NCBI RefSeq assembly: GCF_050313795.1
Contig: NZ_JBNPMC010000001.1
Span: 124,001 to 188,000, forward strand
Direction of reading: 5' to 3'
From: CAMBRQ01 sp945870325
Lineage (GTDB): Bacteria > Bacillota > Clostridia > Lachnospirales > Lachnospiraceae
Length of the DNA stretch: 64,000 nt
This document shows positions 9,329 through 18,780 of the stretch, one piece after another (within the stretch, counting starts at the first letter, position 1; each line of letters begins with the position of its first letter). Under the pieces are notes generated by a model. That model saw only the letters and a list, made by a program, of their open reading frames with translations. It did not search any database and was not told the DNA's origin. A program made the position numbers and the translations under genes.

Positions 9329-9365
9329 AAAAGCCGTCATTTCCAGCCTAGGAATGACGGCTTTT
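9329..9365 (+). terminator. Terminator of agrBD, overlapping the 3' end of agrC
   Basis: AAAAGCCGTCATT (9329-9341) pairs perfectly with AATGACGGCTTTT (9353-9365) around a short loop. The stem is flanked by A and T runs on either side, so it can terminate in both directions. It contains the stop codon region of the convergent agrC gene. Confidence 0.85.
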
Positions 9366-10616
9366 CGTAATCATTACACCTATGATCAGCCATTCCGACT
9401 TATCTCTATTTTCTTTATCTACGAGCAGATCAAACCCATACTTGCGGGAATATTTCTGCAGTTTGCCAAGTCCAAGTCCCATATGCCCTTCTTTACTGCT
9501 ATATCCATTTTCAAAAAACCGCATAATCTCTGCACGGGATATGTTCTTAATCGGATTAGCCATCTCAATTCTAAGAGAATCCTCATCCTCTTCTATCTTA
9601 AGCGCCACCCGTGATTCTTCTATGTCCGCGACTGCCTCAATGGCATTATCCCATAAGATTCCCAAGATCTCGATCAATATGAAGACCGGTATCTCCCTGT
9701 CGCCCGGCAATATCTTCACCGAATATTCAATCTCAATTCCCCGTCTATCCGCTTCACTGAATTTCCCATATAAGAATCCGGTAATCACCGGATTACTGCT
9801 GCTAAGCAGCCTATAGAACTTATTGTCCTGCAATACCATCTCACAATATGCATCCTGTTCCCGCACCAGTTCCTCATAATTATGTATGGAATAATGCTGA
9901 CATCGGATAGCCTGGATATGATTATAAAAATCATGCTGGCGTTCCCGAATGCTCTCGATCATCTCCCGAAAAGAATCATCATACACCTCATGCATCTTTA
10001 GTTCCACTTCTTTGGCATATAATTTTTCCCGCTCCATCTGCCAGCAATAAGATAAGATACACACCATGCTTCCGAAGGTCATCAACATCAATAGTTCATC
10101 CAGCGACATCTTCATATACCGTTTATACTGAATGATCGACTGGACCAGACTTGCACAGAATATGGCGGTCACCACGAATATGACTACATTCTTCTTTAAT
10201 ACAAGTTCAAATAACTGATGCAGTTTTCTTCTTGACAGATACTGAACGACCAGTACGCCAAGATTAATGTACACCGCCAGCAGATTATCCGATAATCCAT
10301 CCTGCGGAAACAGGATCGTAGGTATACTTACCATCAATTGCAGAATGCCCACAATCATAACATAGAGCATATTGCTTATCAAGGTTCTCTTGACATCCCT
10401 GTCAAATTCGACCATGGAATATACGAATGTCAAAATATAAAGCATACTGATCATGATTGGATTCACCGCATAAGTATGAATCAGTTCAAAGATCAGGGCA
10501 TCCGCACATACCAATAAGATTCCCGGAAGATCCACCCTGATCTTTCTGCCATGCAGAAAATGCAGGCAGAGAATTACATTGCAGATTTCCAGCAAAGCAT
10601 AGATTCTCCTAATCAT
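9348..10616 (-). CDS. agrC: AgrC-type sensor histidine kinase
   Basis: A 422-residue kinase. The first ~195 residues form six to seven membrane helices, the sensor for an autoinducing peptide. The H-box RERQHDFYNHIQAI has the phospho-acceptor at His228. A GHKL ATPase domain follows, with N-box EILGILWDNAIEAV and G-box GLGLGKLQKYSRKY. This is the HPK10 architecture of AgrC. It is coupled to agrA by an 8-bp overlap. It faces agrBD, so the peptide made by that operon is its likely ligand. Confidence 0.92.
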   Translation of the reverse strand: MIRRIYALLEICNVILCLHFLHGRKIRVDLPGILLVCADALIFELIHTYAVNPIMISMLYILTFVYSMVEFDRDVKRTLISNMLYVMIVGILQLMVSIPTILFPQDGLSDNLLAVYINLGVLVVQYLSRRKLHQLFELVLKKNVVIFVVTAIFCASLVQSIIQYKRYMKMSLDELLMLMTFGSMVCILSYCWQMEREKLYAKEVELKMHEVYDDSFREMIESIRERQHDFYNHIQAIRCQHYSIHNYEELVREQDAYCEMVLQDNKFYRLLSSSNPVITGFLYGKFSEADRRGIEIEYSVKILPGDREIPVFILIEILGILWDNAIEAVADIEESRVALKIEEDEDSLRIEMANPIKNISRAEIMRFFENGYSSKEGHMGLGLGKLQKYSRKYGFDLLVDKENRDKSEWLIIGVMITKSRHS

Positions 10617-11334
10617 CCATAAACTCCTGATATACCGCTTTCTTATAAGAAGGACCGATCTCTATCCGGATATCATCCTGATCGATTCCAATATACCGGT
10701 TCACGATATCTATATATTTAACATGCATCTTATTCACTACAGTGCTGCGGCTGCACTGCAGGAATACCTCCTGATTCACCTGTTTCAATAACTGCTTAAT
10801 GGTAATGTATGGCATCTCCAGAATCTCATCCTCCATATGAAGAATTAAGATATGATTCTTCACTTCTGCATAGAGAATCTTCTGGGAATGCACCGCAAAC
10901 AATATGCCTTCTTTGCGAAGATAGATTATCTGGTTCTCTTCCTGCGGCGCCTGATACTTCAGTGACTGCTCGATCAGTTCCACAGCTTGCTTCATGGAAA
11001 ATGGCTTCTCCAGATAGCCAAAACTATGGAGTTCCTTATACGCATACAACTGAGGATCTGTAAGCGCCGTAATAAAAATAATAGGCGTAAACATATATCT
11101 GTCGTGCTTTCTGGCCAAATCTGCAAATCTGATTCCTGATACATCTCCTGGTTTTTCCGTCGTCAGAATAATATCAATCACAAACACATCGATCCGCTTT
11201 GAAAATGCCACCGCGCACGCCTCTTCATACGTCTCCGCCTTATAAACCACAATATTCTTTTCTATCTTACTAATTGCCTGCGTAAGCGCATTAAGCGTCT
11301 TCCTGTTATCTTCTACAATTAGTATATTTTTCAT
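10609..11334 (-). CDS. agrA: AgrA-type response regulator with LytTR domain
   Basis: A 241-residue regulator. The receiver domain has the acidic pair Glu8/Asp9, phospho-acceptor Asp54 (VFVIDIIL), a conserved switch threonine (FITAL) and Lys (YLEKPF). From about residue 140 there is a LytTR DNA-binding domain (LFAVHSQKILYAEVKNHILILH, FLQCSRSTVVNKMHVKYI). Phosphorylated by AgrC, it would activate agrBD and other targets. Its ATG overlaps the stop of the upstream HTH gene as ATGA, and its own end overlaps agrC. Confidence 0.93.
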   Translation of the reverse strand: MKNILIVEDNRKTLNALTQAISKIEKNIVVYKAETYEEACAVAFSKRIDVFVIDIILTTEKPGDVSGIRFADLARKHDRYMFTPIIFITALTDPQLYAYKELHSFGYLEKPFSMKQAVELIEQSLKYQAPQEENQIIYLRKEGILFAVHSQKILYAEVKNHILILHMEDEILEMPYITIKQLLKQVNQEVFLQCSRSTVVNKMHVKYIDIVNRYIGIDQDDIRIEIGPSYKKAVYQEFMDD

Positions 11335-12038
11335 TCATTGTACTCGCTCTCGTTTTCAATTATTAAGTCCAGCGCTGTCTCAAGGAATACTTCCAACTTG
11401 TCCTTAACTGTATCTGAAAATCCCTCCCACATATAGTTCATCTCATCTAAATAGTATAACCTAGAATCCAGAATCGTTAAAGGAGAATATTCTAATTCAC
11501 AATATAACGTGTTCAGAATCTCCGAATCCGGATAGACCGACATCTTCTCAATCCGCCGATATCTTTTTATATTAATATCCAGAATCTCTGCCATCCTTAC
11601 CTGGGATATGCCCTCCACTCTACGGATATTTTCCCAGACAGATACCGAATCACTTTCACCTTGAAAGAGTTTCAGGCTTCTGTAAGACCTCGGGGATATC
11701 GTACTCTTCTGATGATCCAGCCCAATCCCCTGATTCATCGCCCATAGCATGACTTCAAGAAGATCTTTCTTCCCCTCCGTAGTCCTGCATCTAGCAATGA
11801 GTTCATCCATCTTCCCATAATTCCGTGGGATTCCAGTAATCAGATAGCAGACATCTCCACCTTGCTCTTCAAAATACTTCAGGCTCTTATAAGAGATTCG
11901 CTTACTTCCTGACTCTATCTTCCAATAATGACTCTGATCAATTCCGAACTGTTCGCCCATCTCTGCCTGAGTTTTATTCAGAGAGTTTCTATATGATGTT
12001 AATCTTTGTAGAACTTTCGAATAATTTGATGAATCCAT
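11331..12038 (-). CDS. Double-HTH (XRE-like) regulator, first gene of the agrAC operon
   Basis: A 235-residue protein with two helix-turn-helix segments: residues ~10-60 (NKTQAEMGEQFGIDQSHYWKIESGSKRISYKSL) and ~130-180 (GISQVRMAEILDINIKRYRRIEKMSVYPDSEIL). Each resembles an XRE/Cro DNA-binding domain. The start at 12038 has GGAG seven bases upstream; an ATG six bases earlier is too close to that site. It is translationally coupled to agrA. This regulator is not part of the staphylococcal agr set and may add a cell-state input to quorum sensing. Its function is inferred from position only. Confidence 0.8.
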   Translation of the reverse strand: MDSSNYSKVLQRLTSYRNSLNKTQAEMGEQFGIDQSHYWKIESGSKRISYKSLKYFEEQGGDVCYLITGIPRNYGKMDELIARCRTTEGKKDLLEVMLWAMNQGIGLDHQKSTISPRSYRSLKLFQGESDSVSVWENIRRVEGISQVRMAEILDINIKRYRRIEKMSVYPDSEILNTLYCELEYSPLTILDSRLYYLDEMNYMWEGFSDTVKDKLEVFLETALDLIIENESEYNE

Positions 12039-12179
12039 GCACATTCTCCAATAGGTTTTCCTATATTTTAGAATGTTTCGAATGTCCTACTTCTATCCCA
12101 AATGTGAATATTTTCTACCTATGAAGTATATGGATTCTTTTTTACATATGAAAGAACTATGGACTCTTATTTTCTCCTT

Positions 12180-12740
12180 CTAAATTAACTCTAATATCTG
12201 AAAGTTTCCTGCCTCTTTTCCTATCTGACAGAAAAGTTTTCTCATATTGCTTTCTCCTACATTCCCTTTCAGCGTCATATGGACAATCTGATTCTCTGCT
12301 TTCGTCTCAAGACTCATACTCAATATATCAACCTGGTTCAGATTGACCATATTAATGAACAGGTTCAGATTATTATTGCTGCTGCTTAAGCAAAAAGCAA
12401 TCTTCACCTGCTGATGCTCTTTCCCAGCATCCATTCCTGCCGCCTTAAGAGCCTCTGCAAGAACCTCTTCCTGCATCTTTGGCAGAATGCCATACTCGTA
12501 TCTTCTGCAAATACTCATGAGCTGCTTTAAAAATGCTACATACTCATCATGAATCCCGGCATCTACATCCGATGCACGTCTCTCAATGATCACTGCTTCT
12601 CGCTCCGGCACGTACACATCCCCTCCGGTTTTAGCCTTCGTCTCGGCAACATGCCTGGCACATTCCATACGCTGGATAAATAAAGGCTTCATCTGTGAAT
12701 CAATCGCATCTATCTCTACGCGTATCTCATCTAACGTCAT
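12180..12740 (-). CDS. Chorismate mutase (AroQ class) with extra C-terminal domain
   Basis: A 186-residue protein. Residues 1-85 form the all-alpha AroQ-type mutase (LDEIRVEIDAIDSQMKPLFIQRMECARHVAETKAKTGGDVYVPEREAVIIERR), which converts chorismate to prephenate. The catalytic Arg, Lys and Glu pattern is present. Residues ~110-186 form a separate domain with beta-alpha pattern (VKIAFCLSSSNNNLNLFINMVN, NQIVHMTLKGNVGES) that may be an ACT-like regulatory part; this is a guess. The ribosome binding site is AGGAGG. It is 28 bp downstream of the yfhO-like gene, so it may be read from the glycosylation operon. Confidence 0.82.
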   Translation of the reverse strand: MTLDEIRVEIDAIDSQMKPLFIQRMECARHVAETKAKTGGDVYVPEREAVIIERRASDVDAGIHDEYVAFLKQLMSICRRYEYGILPKMQEEVLAEALKAAGMDAGKEHQQVKIAFCLSSSNNNLNLFINMVNLNQVDILSMSLETKAENQIVHMTLKGNVGESNMRKLFCQIGKEAGNFQILELI

Positions 12741-12768
12741 ATCTTCATCTCCTCCTACGCTTCTTATC

Positions 12769-15453
12769 TTACCAAATCCTCTTGATAATTAGCAATACAA
12801 ACATTAGAATTCCCACAAATGAAATGATTTTTCCAGCATTTATCCCCGGTGCATGATAAGTGATCTCTACCGTATGCTCTCCTGCTCCTATCTTGCAGCC
12901 AAGAAATGCCATATTCACCTTCTCGGCATCCACCTTATCTCCATCAATCTTTATCTCATAATTCGCATCATATGGAATCGTCGTAATAAAATACCCATCT
13001 CTCTTAACCACTACGCTTCCTGTAATCCGATTCCCACTGGTTTCTTCCCTGTCCACTCTGAATTCTGACTGGTATAATTCGCTGCTTCTTTCTTCCACAC
13101 TTTCTATGGATTCTTTCTCAAGGCAACACTCTATATCAGTAATCTCGTAGTCACCCGCACCAAATGTCAATTCTGCCTCCTGACTGTTCGAATCCAATAC
13201 GACGGCATAGGTAAAAGTAGTGTTTCCATTATAATAGATATGATCTCTGGCACTCAATTTATTGCGTTCTCCCTCCAGCCATATGGCGATATCCCGACCC
13301 GGCTGTTGGTTCTTTACCTTGAATCTCAGGAATAATATCTCATCTGCTGATGCATCTGCAATATTTTCAGAATTCGTTCCGTCAGATGTACTTGCCTGAA
13401 TTTTTACCTGGATTTTCTCCTTCTTCTCTGCGTGGATCTGGTATCCCCCACTTATTGGCCCAACCCGCAGTTCTTCATTGTCAGTCTCGGGATTCTTAAA
13501 TTCCGCCTTCACTGTATTTTTGATATCATCCTTGGCATTTTCCTTGACATTTCCCGCAACAGCGTAAGATAGCAACGCCGTCTGATTATAAGGGAACTCC
13601 AACTGCTGATAAACTTCCTCGCTTATTACTCGATCTGTCGCATACGCAATAGGCGAGACAGATTCATTACGCCACACCTTTTCATTCCCAATCGTCCGGT
13701 ATAATTCATATCCCGGCTCTTCCTCTTTTGACAGGATATATTTTACTCCCATGAATCTCTGCCATATTGGATTCTTGGATACCGACTGCATCAGATAATT
13801 CCGATAAGGCATATCAAGTCCGAATATTTCCTGCCTAAACGCCATATAATCCGCATTATAAGCCGAAGAATACATAGAAGAGACATACTGCCACATGTTC
13901 CAGACCCGGTTCAGATTCGCAGCATTCTCAGTATCTGATCCGCCCTGCTCCATCCGATAGAAGCCGTCCTCATCTTCCAGAATCTCTCCAATCGCCTCTC
14001 TTAGTTCCTGATCCGTTACCTCCTGATAGAATTCCCTGCTTTCCATCTTATCTGCGCTCACATGGAATACATTGCCGAATACAGTCAAGAATACAATCGG
14101 CGGCACTGCCAGCAGCAGTATATCCCTTTTTCGCCAGAAAATCAGAAGACAAAACAGCATTATGACCGCATCAGCCATAATGATCTTCCAATACCTCGTA
14201 TAATCGACCTGTTCCTTCCCCAAGTATAGGATTACAAGTACCAGGAGAAAAGGAATTCCACTTACAGCAAAAGAAAGTTCCCGCCTCTCCTGTTTCTGCC
14301 AATAATACGCACACAGATAACAAATCAGCGGCAGCATAGGGATCATCGCCTTGTCACGGATATACAATCCCCCATTCAATAAATATGCGAATACCGGCAC
14401 AGTCAGTATCATGATACATCCATAGGAAAGAACCCGCTCATAGTTCTTCCGATATGCCAATCCAGTGATAAGAACTGCAATTGCCAGCGTGGTAAGTCCG
14501 ATTCCATAGGGCGAGTAGACGAAGCGCAGGATCTGCGTATCGGGAATCAGTAATGATTTTAACGCAGAGAGAATCCCCGCTCCCAGATTCACTTCTCCGC
14601 TTCCATCAGGATGGCTTCTTGCCATCAGTGCAATTGCCGTTGGCACAAGCAACACGCCACTCATCAACACCGCCGTTATCATCGGCACGAGGAATCGGAT
14701 ACCTTCTATCAGGAACTTCTGAAACGTTACTTTATCTCCCTTCACCTCCTGTATCTGAAGATACCGATGCATTCCATATAATACAAGTGCCAGCATCCCC
14801 CCGATACTGAAATAGAAACTGGTCATAATCATCAGAAATACACTTCCTGCATATAAGCCCGCTCTTCGTTTTTCGAAAAAACGATCCACTCCCAGAAAAG
14901 CCATGCACAAAAAAGGCATATAATTAACAAACATAATCTGATTATAAGAATGAAAAATCATCGGTCCCGACAGCAAATACATAAATGCCGCAATAAAACT
15001 GATCTTTTCGGAGAATCCTCTTTTCATAAGCCAGTGATACAAAAGCATCACCGCCGCCATCAGGCAGAGAATCCCGGACACCATAATATAATCTCCCATT
15101 TTCACAAATGGGAGATTATAGGATAGAAGAATCACGGGATTATATAATCCATAATAAGAGAAATGATAGATGTTCTGTCCGCCGCCAAGATTCGCCGCAT
15201 ATTCTGGAAATAAATCCCCAGTCTCATAGAACTGCTGCCGGAAATAATCCGGAATTACACTGTGCTGGCTGATCCAGTCCACTTTGGCTCCGAAGATCCC
15301 GTACCGCCAGCAAAAGAGCCAGCAAAAGAACAATGTCAATATCCCCAGTACAAGATAAGGGAGCACAAGATCCAATTGCCGTCCCCTTATACTCCCCTTC
15401 CATCTTCCAGAAACCTGATGCTCCTTATTGAATTTATGCTCTAACCACTTCAT
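12769..15453 (-). CDS. YfhO-family membrane glycosyltransferase
   Basis: An 894-residue polytopic protein with ~12 membrane helices in the first ~450 residues, a large extracytoplasmic region (~460-870) and one C-terminal helix (IISFVGILMFVLLIIKRIW). This is the YfhO architecture. In Bacillus, YfhO works with CsbB and a GtrA-type flippase to add sugars to lipoteichoic acid outside the membrane. The early-loop acidic residues expected for a GT-C enzyme lie in WISQHSVIPDYFRQQFYETGDLFPEY. The gene overlaps the upstream glycosyltransferase gene by 20 bp and has AAAGGAG before the ATG. Confidence 0.88.
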   Translation of the reverse strand: MKWLEHKFNKEHQVSGRWKGSIRGRQLDLVLPYLVLGILTLFFCWLFCWRYGIFGAKVDWISQHSVIPDYFRQQFYETGDLFPEYAANLGGGQNIYHFSYYGLYNPVILLSYNLPFVKMGDYIMVSGILCLMAAVMLLYHWLMKRGFSEKISFIAAFMYLLSGPMIFHSYNQIMFVNYMPFLCMAFLGVDRFFEKRRAGLYAGSVFLMIMTSFYFSIGGMLALVLYGMHRYLQIQEVKGDKVTFQKFLIEGIRFLVPMITAVLMSGVLLVPTAIALMARSHPDGSGEVNLGAGILSALKSLLIPDTQILRFVYSPYGIGLTTLAIAVLITGLAYRKNYERVLSYGCIMILTVPVFAYLLNGGLYIRDKAMIPMLPLICYLCAYYWQKQERRELSFAVSGIPFLLVLVILYLGKEQVDYTRYWKIIMADAVIMLFCLLIFWRKRDILLLAVPPIVFLTVFGNVFHVSADKMESREFYQEVTDQELREAIGEILEDEDGFYRMEQGGSDTENAANLNRVWNMWQYVSSMYSSAYNADYMAFRQEIFGLDMPYRNYLMQSVSKNPIWQRFMGVKYILSKEEEPGYELYRTIGNEKVWRNESVSPIAYATDRVISEEVYQQLEFPYNQTALLSYAVAGNVKENAKDDIKNTVKAEFKNPETDNEELRVGPISGGYQIHAEKKEKIQVKIQASTSDGTNSENIADASADEILFLRFKVKNQQPGRDIAIWLEGERNKLSARDHIYYNGNTTFTYAVVLDSNSQEAELTFGAGDYEITDIECCLEKESIESVEERSSELYQSEFRVDREETSGNRITGSVVVKRDGYFITTIPYDANYEIKIDGDKVDAEKVNMAFLGCKIGAGEHTVEITYHAPGINAGKIISFVGILMFVLLIIKRIW

Positions 15454-16411
15454 GATGCCTCTCCTTTACCTCATCGCTGGAATCTTTCAGAATAAATATG
15501 GGTCTATGCTTTGTCTCCAGATATGTCTTCGACAGATATTCCCCTACGATTCCTGTACAGAATAATTGAATCCCGCTAACCATGAAAATAATACACGCAA
15601 GGGACGGCCACCCGGATACCGGGTCTCCCCATACAAGTGTACGCACTATAATCACCATAATCATAACAAAAGAAAGCATACAGAATACAACTCCCACGAC
15701 AGATGCCAGTGAAAGCGGTGCAACGGAAAATCCAGTGATTCCCTCCAGCGAATACATGAATAACTTACGAACCGACCATTTCGTCTCCCCTGCAGATCGC
15801 TCCACATTCTCGAACTCCAGCCACTTGGTCCGAAATCCCACCCACTCGAAGATGCCTTTCGAGAAACGGTTGTATTCACTCATCTCAAGCACCGCATCCA
15901 CCATCTTGCGACGCATCAGCCTATAATCTCTGGCACCATTCACGATCTCCGTCTTAGATATCTTGTTAATGAATTTATAGAAACTCTCCGACAGAAAAGA
16001 ACGAATCTTCGGTTCTCCGGTTCTGGTAGAGCGCTTCGTCGCAACGCTGTCATAGTCTTCCTCCTGCAATATCCGATACATTTCCGGCAGAAGTTCCGGC
16101 GGGTCCTGAAGGTCCACATCCATTAACGCCACATAATCACCGGAAGCATTGCTGATTCCGGCATAGATTGCCGCCTCTTTTCCAAAATTCCTGGAAAAAG
16201 ACAGATATTGACACCGCGAATCTCTTAGGTTCAATTCCTTCATAATAGAAAGCGTCCGGTCCGTAGAGCCGTCATCTACAAAGAGCAGTTCTATCTCTAC
16301 CTTCTGCAGTTCCTCCATTCGCTCCATAACCTTACGCATCTCCCTATAATACACAGGAAGAGCCTCTTCCTCATTAAAACATGGTACAATTACCGTCATC
16401 TTATTCATCAT
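15434..16411 (-). CDS. Polyprenyl-phosphate glycosyltransferase (GT2, CsbB/GtrB-like)
   Basis: A 325-residue GT2 enzyme. The N-terminal domain has TVIVPCFNEEEALPVYY, the DDGSTD motif and DVDLQDPPELLPEM, all typical of DPM1/GtrB-type transferases that load a sugar from a nucleotide onto undecaprenyl phosphate. Two C-terminal helices (VAPLSLASVVGVVFCMLSFVMIMVII and ACIIFMVSGIQLFCTGIVGEYLS) anchor it. AGGAGG precedes the ATG. It overlaps both its neighbours by 4 and 20 bp, so GtrA, this enzyme and the YfhO protein act as one set. Confidence 0.93.
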   Translation of the reverse strand: MMNKMTVIVPCFNEEEALPVYYREMRKVMERMEELQKVEIELLFVDDGSTDRTLSIMKELNLRDSRCQYLSFSRNFGKEAAIYAGISNASGDYVALMDVDLQDPPELLPEMYRILQEEDYDSVATKRSTRTGEPKIRSFLSESFYKFINKISKTEIVNGARDYRLMRRKMVDAVLEMSEYNRFSKGIFEWVGFRTKWLEFENVERSAGETKWSVRKLFMYSLEGITGFSVAPLSLASVVGVVFCMLSFVMIMVIIVRTLVWGDPVSGWPSLACIIFMVSGIQLFCTGIVGEYLSKTYLETKHRPIFILKDSSDEVKERHHEVVRA

Positions 16412-16857
16412 GCCGTACCTCCTGACTTTCTGTTTCGAAAAACAAAGAATTTACTAATAATATAATTCACCGCTATTACGATGAACTGCATCACCAATTT
16501 GCTGTTAAAATCTGAAATATGCATATATTCTATTAAGACATCTGTCCCCACAATTTCCAAAAGCATCGACAGCCCTCTCATGCCCCCGAATTGCCCCAGT
16601 TCCACCAGGCTTTGCTTCCAGCCATCCCAAACAGAACGAAACACACGCCATTTATTTACGACAAATGCAAACACAATTGCTATGAGAATGGATACCAGAT
16701 TCGCAATTCGCACATTCCATCCTGTCTTATATCGCAATAACGCGAATACTGCCAGATTCACAGCCGTGGTACATCCACCGTAAAACAGATACCGTACCAT
16801 CTCAGTTGCAGAAATCTTTTGCAAAGATAATCTCAGTTGTCTTGCCCGTACCTTCAT
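16408..16857 (-). CDS. GtrA-family lipid-linked sugar flippase
   Basis: A 149-residue protein with four membrane helices (YLFYGGCTTAVNLAVFALLRY, NLVSILIAIVFAFVVNKWRVF, FGGMRGLSMLLEIVGTDVLI, LVMQFIVIAVNYIISKFFVFR). The N-terminal 'YLFYGGCTTAVN' and the C-terminal 'NYIISKFFVFR' are GtrA hallmarks. It likely moves the undecaprenyl-phospho-sugar to the outer membrane leaflet for the YfhO enzyme. It is the first gene of the operon, with AGGAGG eleven bases before the ATG. Confidence 0.9.
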   Translation of the reverse strand: MKVRARQLRLSLQKISATEMVRYLFYGGCTTAVNLAVFALLRYKTGWNVRIANLVSILIAIVFAFVVNKWRVFRSVWDGWKQSLVELGQFGGMRGLSMLLEIVGTDVLIEYMHISDFNSKLVMQFIVIAVNYIISKFFVFRNRKSGGTA

Positions 16858-16895
16858 CTATCAGTTTTCCTCCTTGCATATCATCCTACTCTTAG

Positions 16896-16939
16896 TTTCT
16901 TAAGAACTTCTACAAATAAACCTTAAGATTTCTTAAGAA
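16896..16939 (-). promoter_or_regulatory. Repeated TTTCTTAAGAA sites in the gtrA 5' region
   Basis: TTTCTTAAGAA occurs at 16896-16906 and again at 16929-16939, with a further CTTAAG at 16922-16927. CTTAAG is itself a palindrome. They lie between a TATAAT-like -10 in minus orientation (near 16970-16980) and the gtrA start, so a regulator bound here would block transcription of the glycosylation operon. No regulator is identified. Confidence 0.35.
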
Positions 16940-17042
16940 GAATCATATATTTCCCTTTCTTTTTATTATTATATAACACAATAATCACAGACCAGTCACA
17001 GTGAAGAACAATCTCAAAACTGTGATTTATTCTTTCGAACCG

Positions 17043-17089
17043 AAAAAGTGCCTTGAAGAGATCATCTTCTCTCTTCAAAGCACTTTTTC
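17043..17089 (-). terminator. Rho-independent terminator after the hydrolase gene
   Basis: AAAAAGTGC...TTGAAGAGA pairs with TCTCTTCAA...GCACTTTTT, a long stem flanked by A and T runs on each side. It ends the tetR-hydrolase transcript and shields the gtrA promoter. Confidence 0.85.
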
Positions 17090-17114
17090 AACTCAACATC
17101 TTTTACTATATAAT

Positions 17115-18074
17115 TTACATTTCTAAGAATTTAAATATTTTCTTTATGTATTTTCGCATCGTCTCGTCATCACTCATATAGATCTCATGCTTCGCTCCCT
17201 TGACCAGAATGAGTCTTACATCCCTTATGTTACGCGCAAATTGTCTCTGTGCCTTGTTATCCACATAGTCATCCCTCTGTGCCTGGAACAACAGAATACT
17301 TGCACGAATCTTACGGCGATTTGTTCTTCTTCGCACATGCTTCGACAGTCGTATCGCCTCCCGAAGCCACCCATAGGAAGCCCCACTGGTCTGAAATAGC
17401 GATTCCTTCAGCCGCCGCTGATAATAATATTCATATCTTTCCCTGGACACGGCCGCACTGTCTGGGAAAGTCTCATCCTCTCGGAATGCATGGTGACCTG
17501 CCACATACGTCTTACCTTTTCCAAGCCATACCTGCACAACTGCAGCCACATATACTATAACAAACGGCATATTTCCTGTTTTCGGCTTTAACATAGGTGA
17601 ACTTAAGATTGATTTATTGAACAATTCCGGGCGTTTCTCAAGGAGTACCGCACTTACCCCTCCTCCCATAGAATGTCCATAGAGATATAACGGAAGTCCA
17701 GGATTCTCCTTTCTTGCAATCTCATCCGCAAGGTATTCCAGATCTGCCACATAATGTTCATATCGACCAATATGTACCATAGACAGATCCTCGCCCTCTC
17801 TTACAGAACGTCCATGTCCCCGCATATCCATAATATATACCTGATATCCCCCTTGGAGGAAATAATAGATCATCTCTACATATTTCTGAGCAGATTCCGT
17901 AAAGCCGTGAGCAATCAGCATAACTCCTTTGGGTGACTCCCGGCAATACTTCTCATAGTAGATATCTCCCCTCCCGTCAGGGTCGAAATATCCGCATTCC
18001 TTATATTTATCAAGATACGGCATCACCACCCTATTCATTCTATCTTCATATCCCTCTGTTCGGATCAATTCCAT
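17115..18074 (-). CDS. Alpha/beta hydrolase (lysophospholipase / monoacylglycerol lipase-like)
   Basis: A 319-residue serine hydrolase. The oxyanion region is VMLIAHGFTESAQKY, the nucleophile elbow is GHSMGGG, the acid is in FQAQRDDYVDNKAQ and the catalytic His is in VKGAKHEIYMSDD. This matches the PldB/monoglyceride lipase group acting on lysophospholipids or acylglycerols. There is no signal peptide, so it is probably cytoplasmic or membrane-associated. AGGAGG precedes the ATG. It follows the TetR gene by 58 bp and is probably its regulated target. Confidence 0.88.
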   Translation of the reverse strand: MELIRTEGYEDRMNRVVMPYLDKYKECGYFDPDGRGDIYYEKYCRESPKGVMLIAHGFTESAQKYVEMIYYFLQGGYQVYIMDMRGHGRSVREGEDLSMVHIGRYEHYVADLEYLADEIARKENPGLPLYLYGHSMGGGVSAVLLEKRPELFNKSILSSPMLKPKTGNMPFVIVYVAAVVQVWLGKGKTYVAGHHAFREDETFPDSAAVSRERYEYYYQRRLKESLFQTSGASYGWLREAIRLSKHVRRRTNRRKIRASILLFQAQRDDYVDNKAQRQFARNIRDVRLILVKGAKHEIYMSDDETMRKYIKKIFKFLEM

Positions 18075-18132
18075 CTCTATTCCTCCTGTCCGACCTCAAT
18101 GTCGGAACAAATCTTTCCCATTGTCAGTTTCT

Positions 18133-18780
18133 TCATCTTTCATCCCTCCGTGTAATTCCCTGTAATAATAATTCCTTTGCAATCTCCACCTGCCGCACAT
18201 TCGCCACCATATCATCAGAATTCACAATCCGTCCAAGAGAAGCTAATTTCTGCATTAGGCTTAAAAGCGTATGTGTTAAAGTAAAATATAATTCATCCAT
18301 AGTATAAGGATTATATAAGGTTCCATCCCGAATCCCCTCTTCCATAGCATCCGTCACATATACCTTCAGATCCAGAATATTCCTTTCATATTCTTCCAAG
18401 CGCTTAGTACTGATTCCTTCTTTCTGCACATAGACATCGAACTCATGCAAGAATCGCAAGAATGCCGTCTCATCCCTGTACATTCTTACGAATATATCCA
18501 GAATACAATTCACCTTGCCTCTTCCATCCAGTTTCATGTATCTCTCGCTCTGGATCAGTGGCAGATACCGATTCGCCATCTCTTTCCAATACCAGATCGC
18601 ACATTGGATCGTCAGTTCTGCTTTCGTCTCATAATAGCGGTATATGGTAGCCGGGCCTACTTTCGCCGCCTTTGCCACATCTTCTACTTTCGTGTCCTCA
18701 ATTCCCTGCCGGCAGAATAACTCCAGTGATGTCTTAATGATGTGATATGCTTTTCGTTCTTTTATCCCCATTGTTTCCAT
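18133..18780 (-). CDS. TetR/AcrR-family transcriptional regulator
   Basis: A 215-residue protein. The N-terminal TetR HTH is AYHIIKTSLELFCRQGIEDTKVEDVAKAAKVGPATIYRYYETKAELTIQC; the rest is an alpha-helical ligand domain of unknown specificity. The start follows GGAGA with seven bases of spacing. The gene is co-directional with the downstream hydrolase. A 27-bp perfect palindrome 87 bp upstream (18867-18893) is the obvious candidate operator for autoregulation. Confidence 0.92.
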   Translation of the reverse strand: METMGIKERKAYHIIKTSLELFCRQGIEDTKVEDVAKAAKVGPATIYRYYETKAELTIQCAIWYWKEMANRYLPLIQSERYMKLDGRGKVNCILDIFVRMYRDETAFLRFLHEFDVYVQKEGISTKRLEEYERNILDLKVYVTDAMEEGIRDGTLYNPYTMDELYFTLTHTLLSLMQKLASLGRIVNSDDMVANVRQVEIAKELLLQGITRRDER

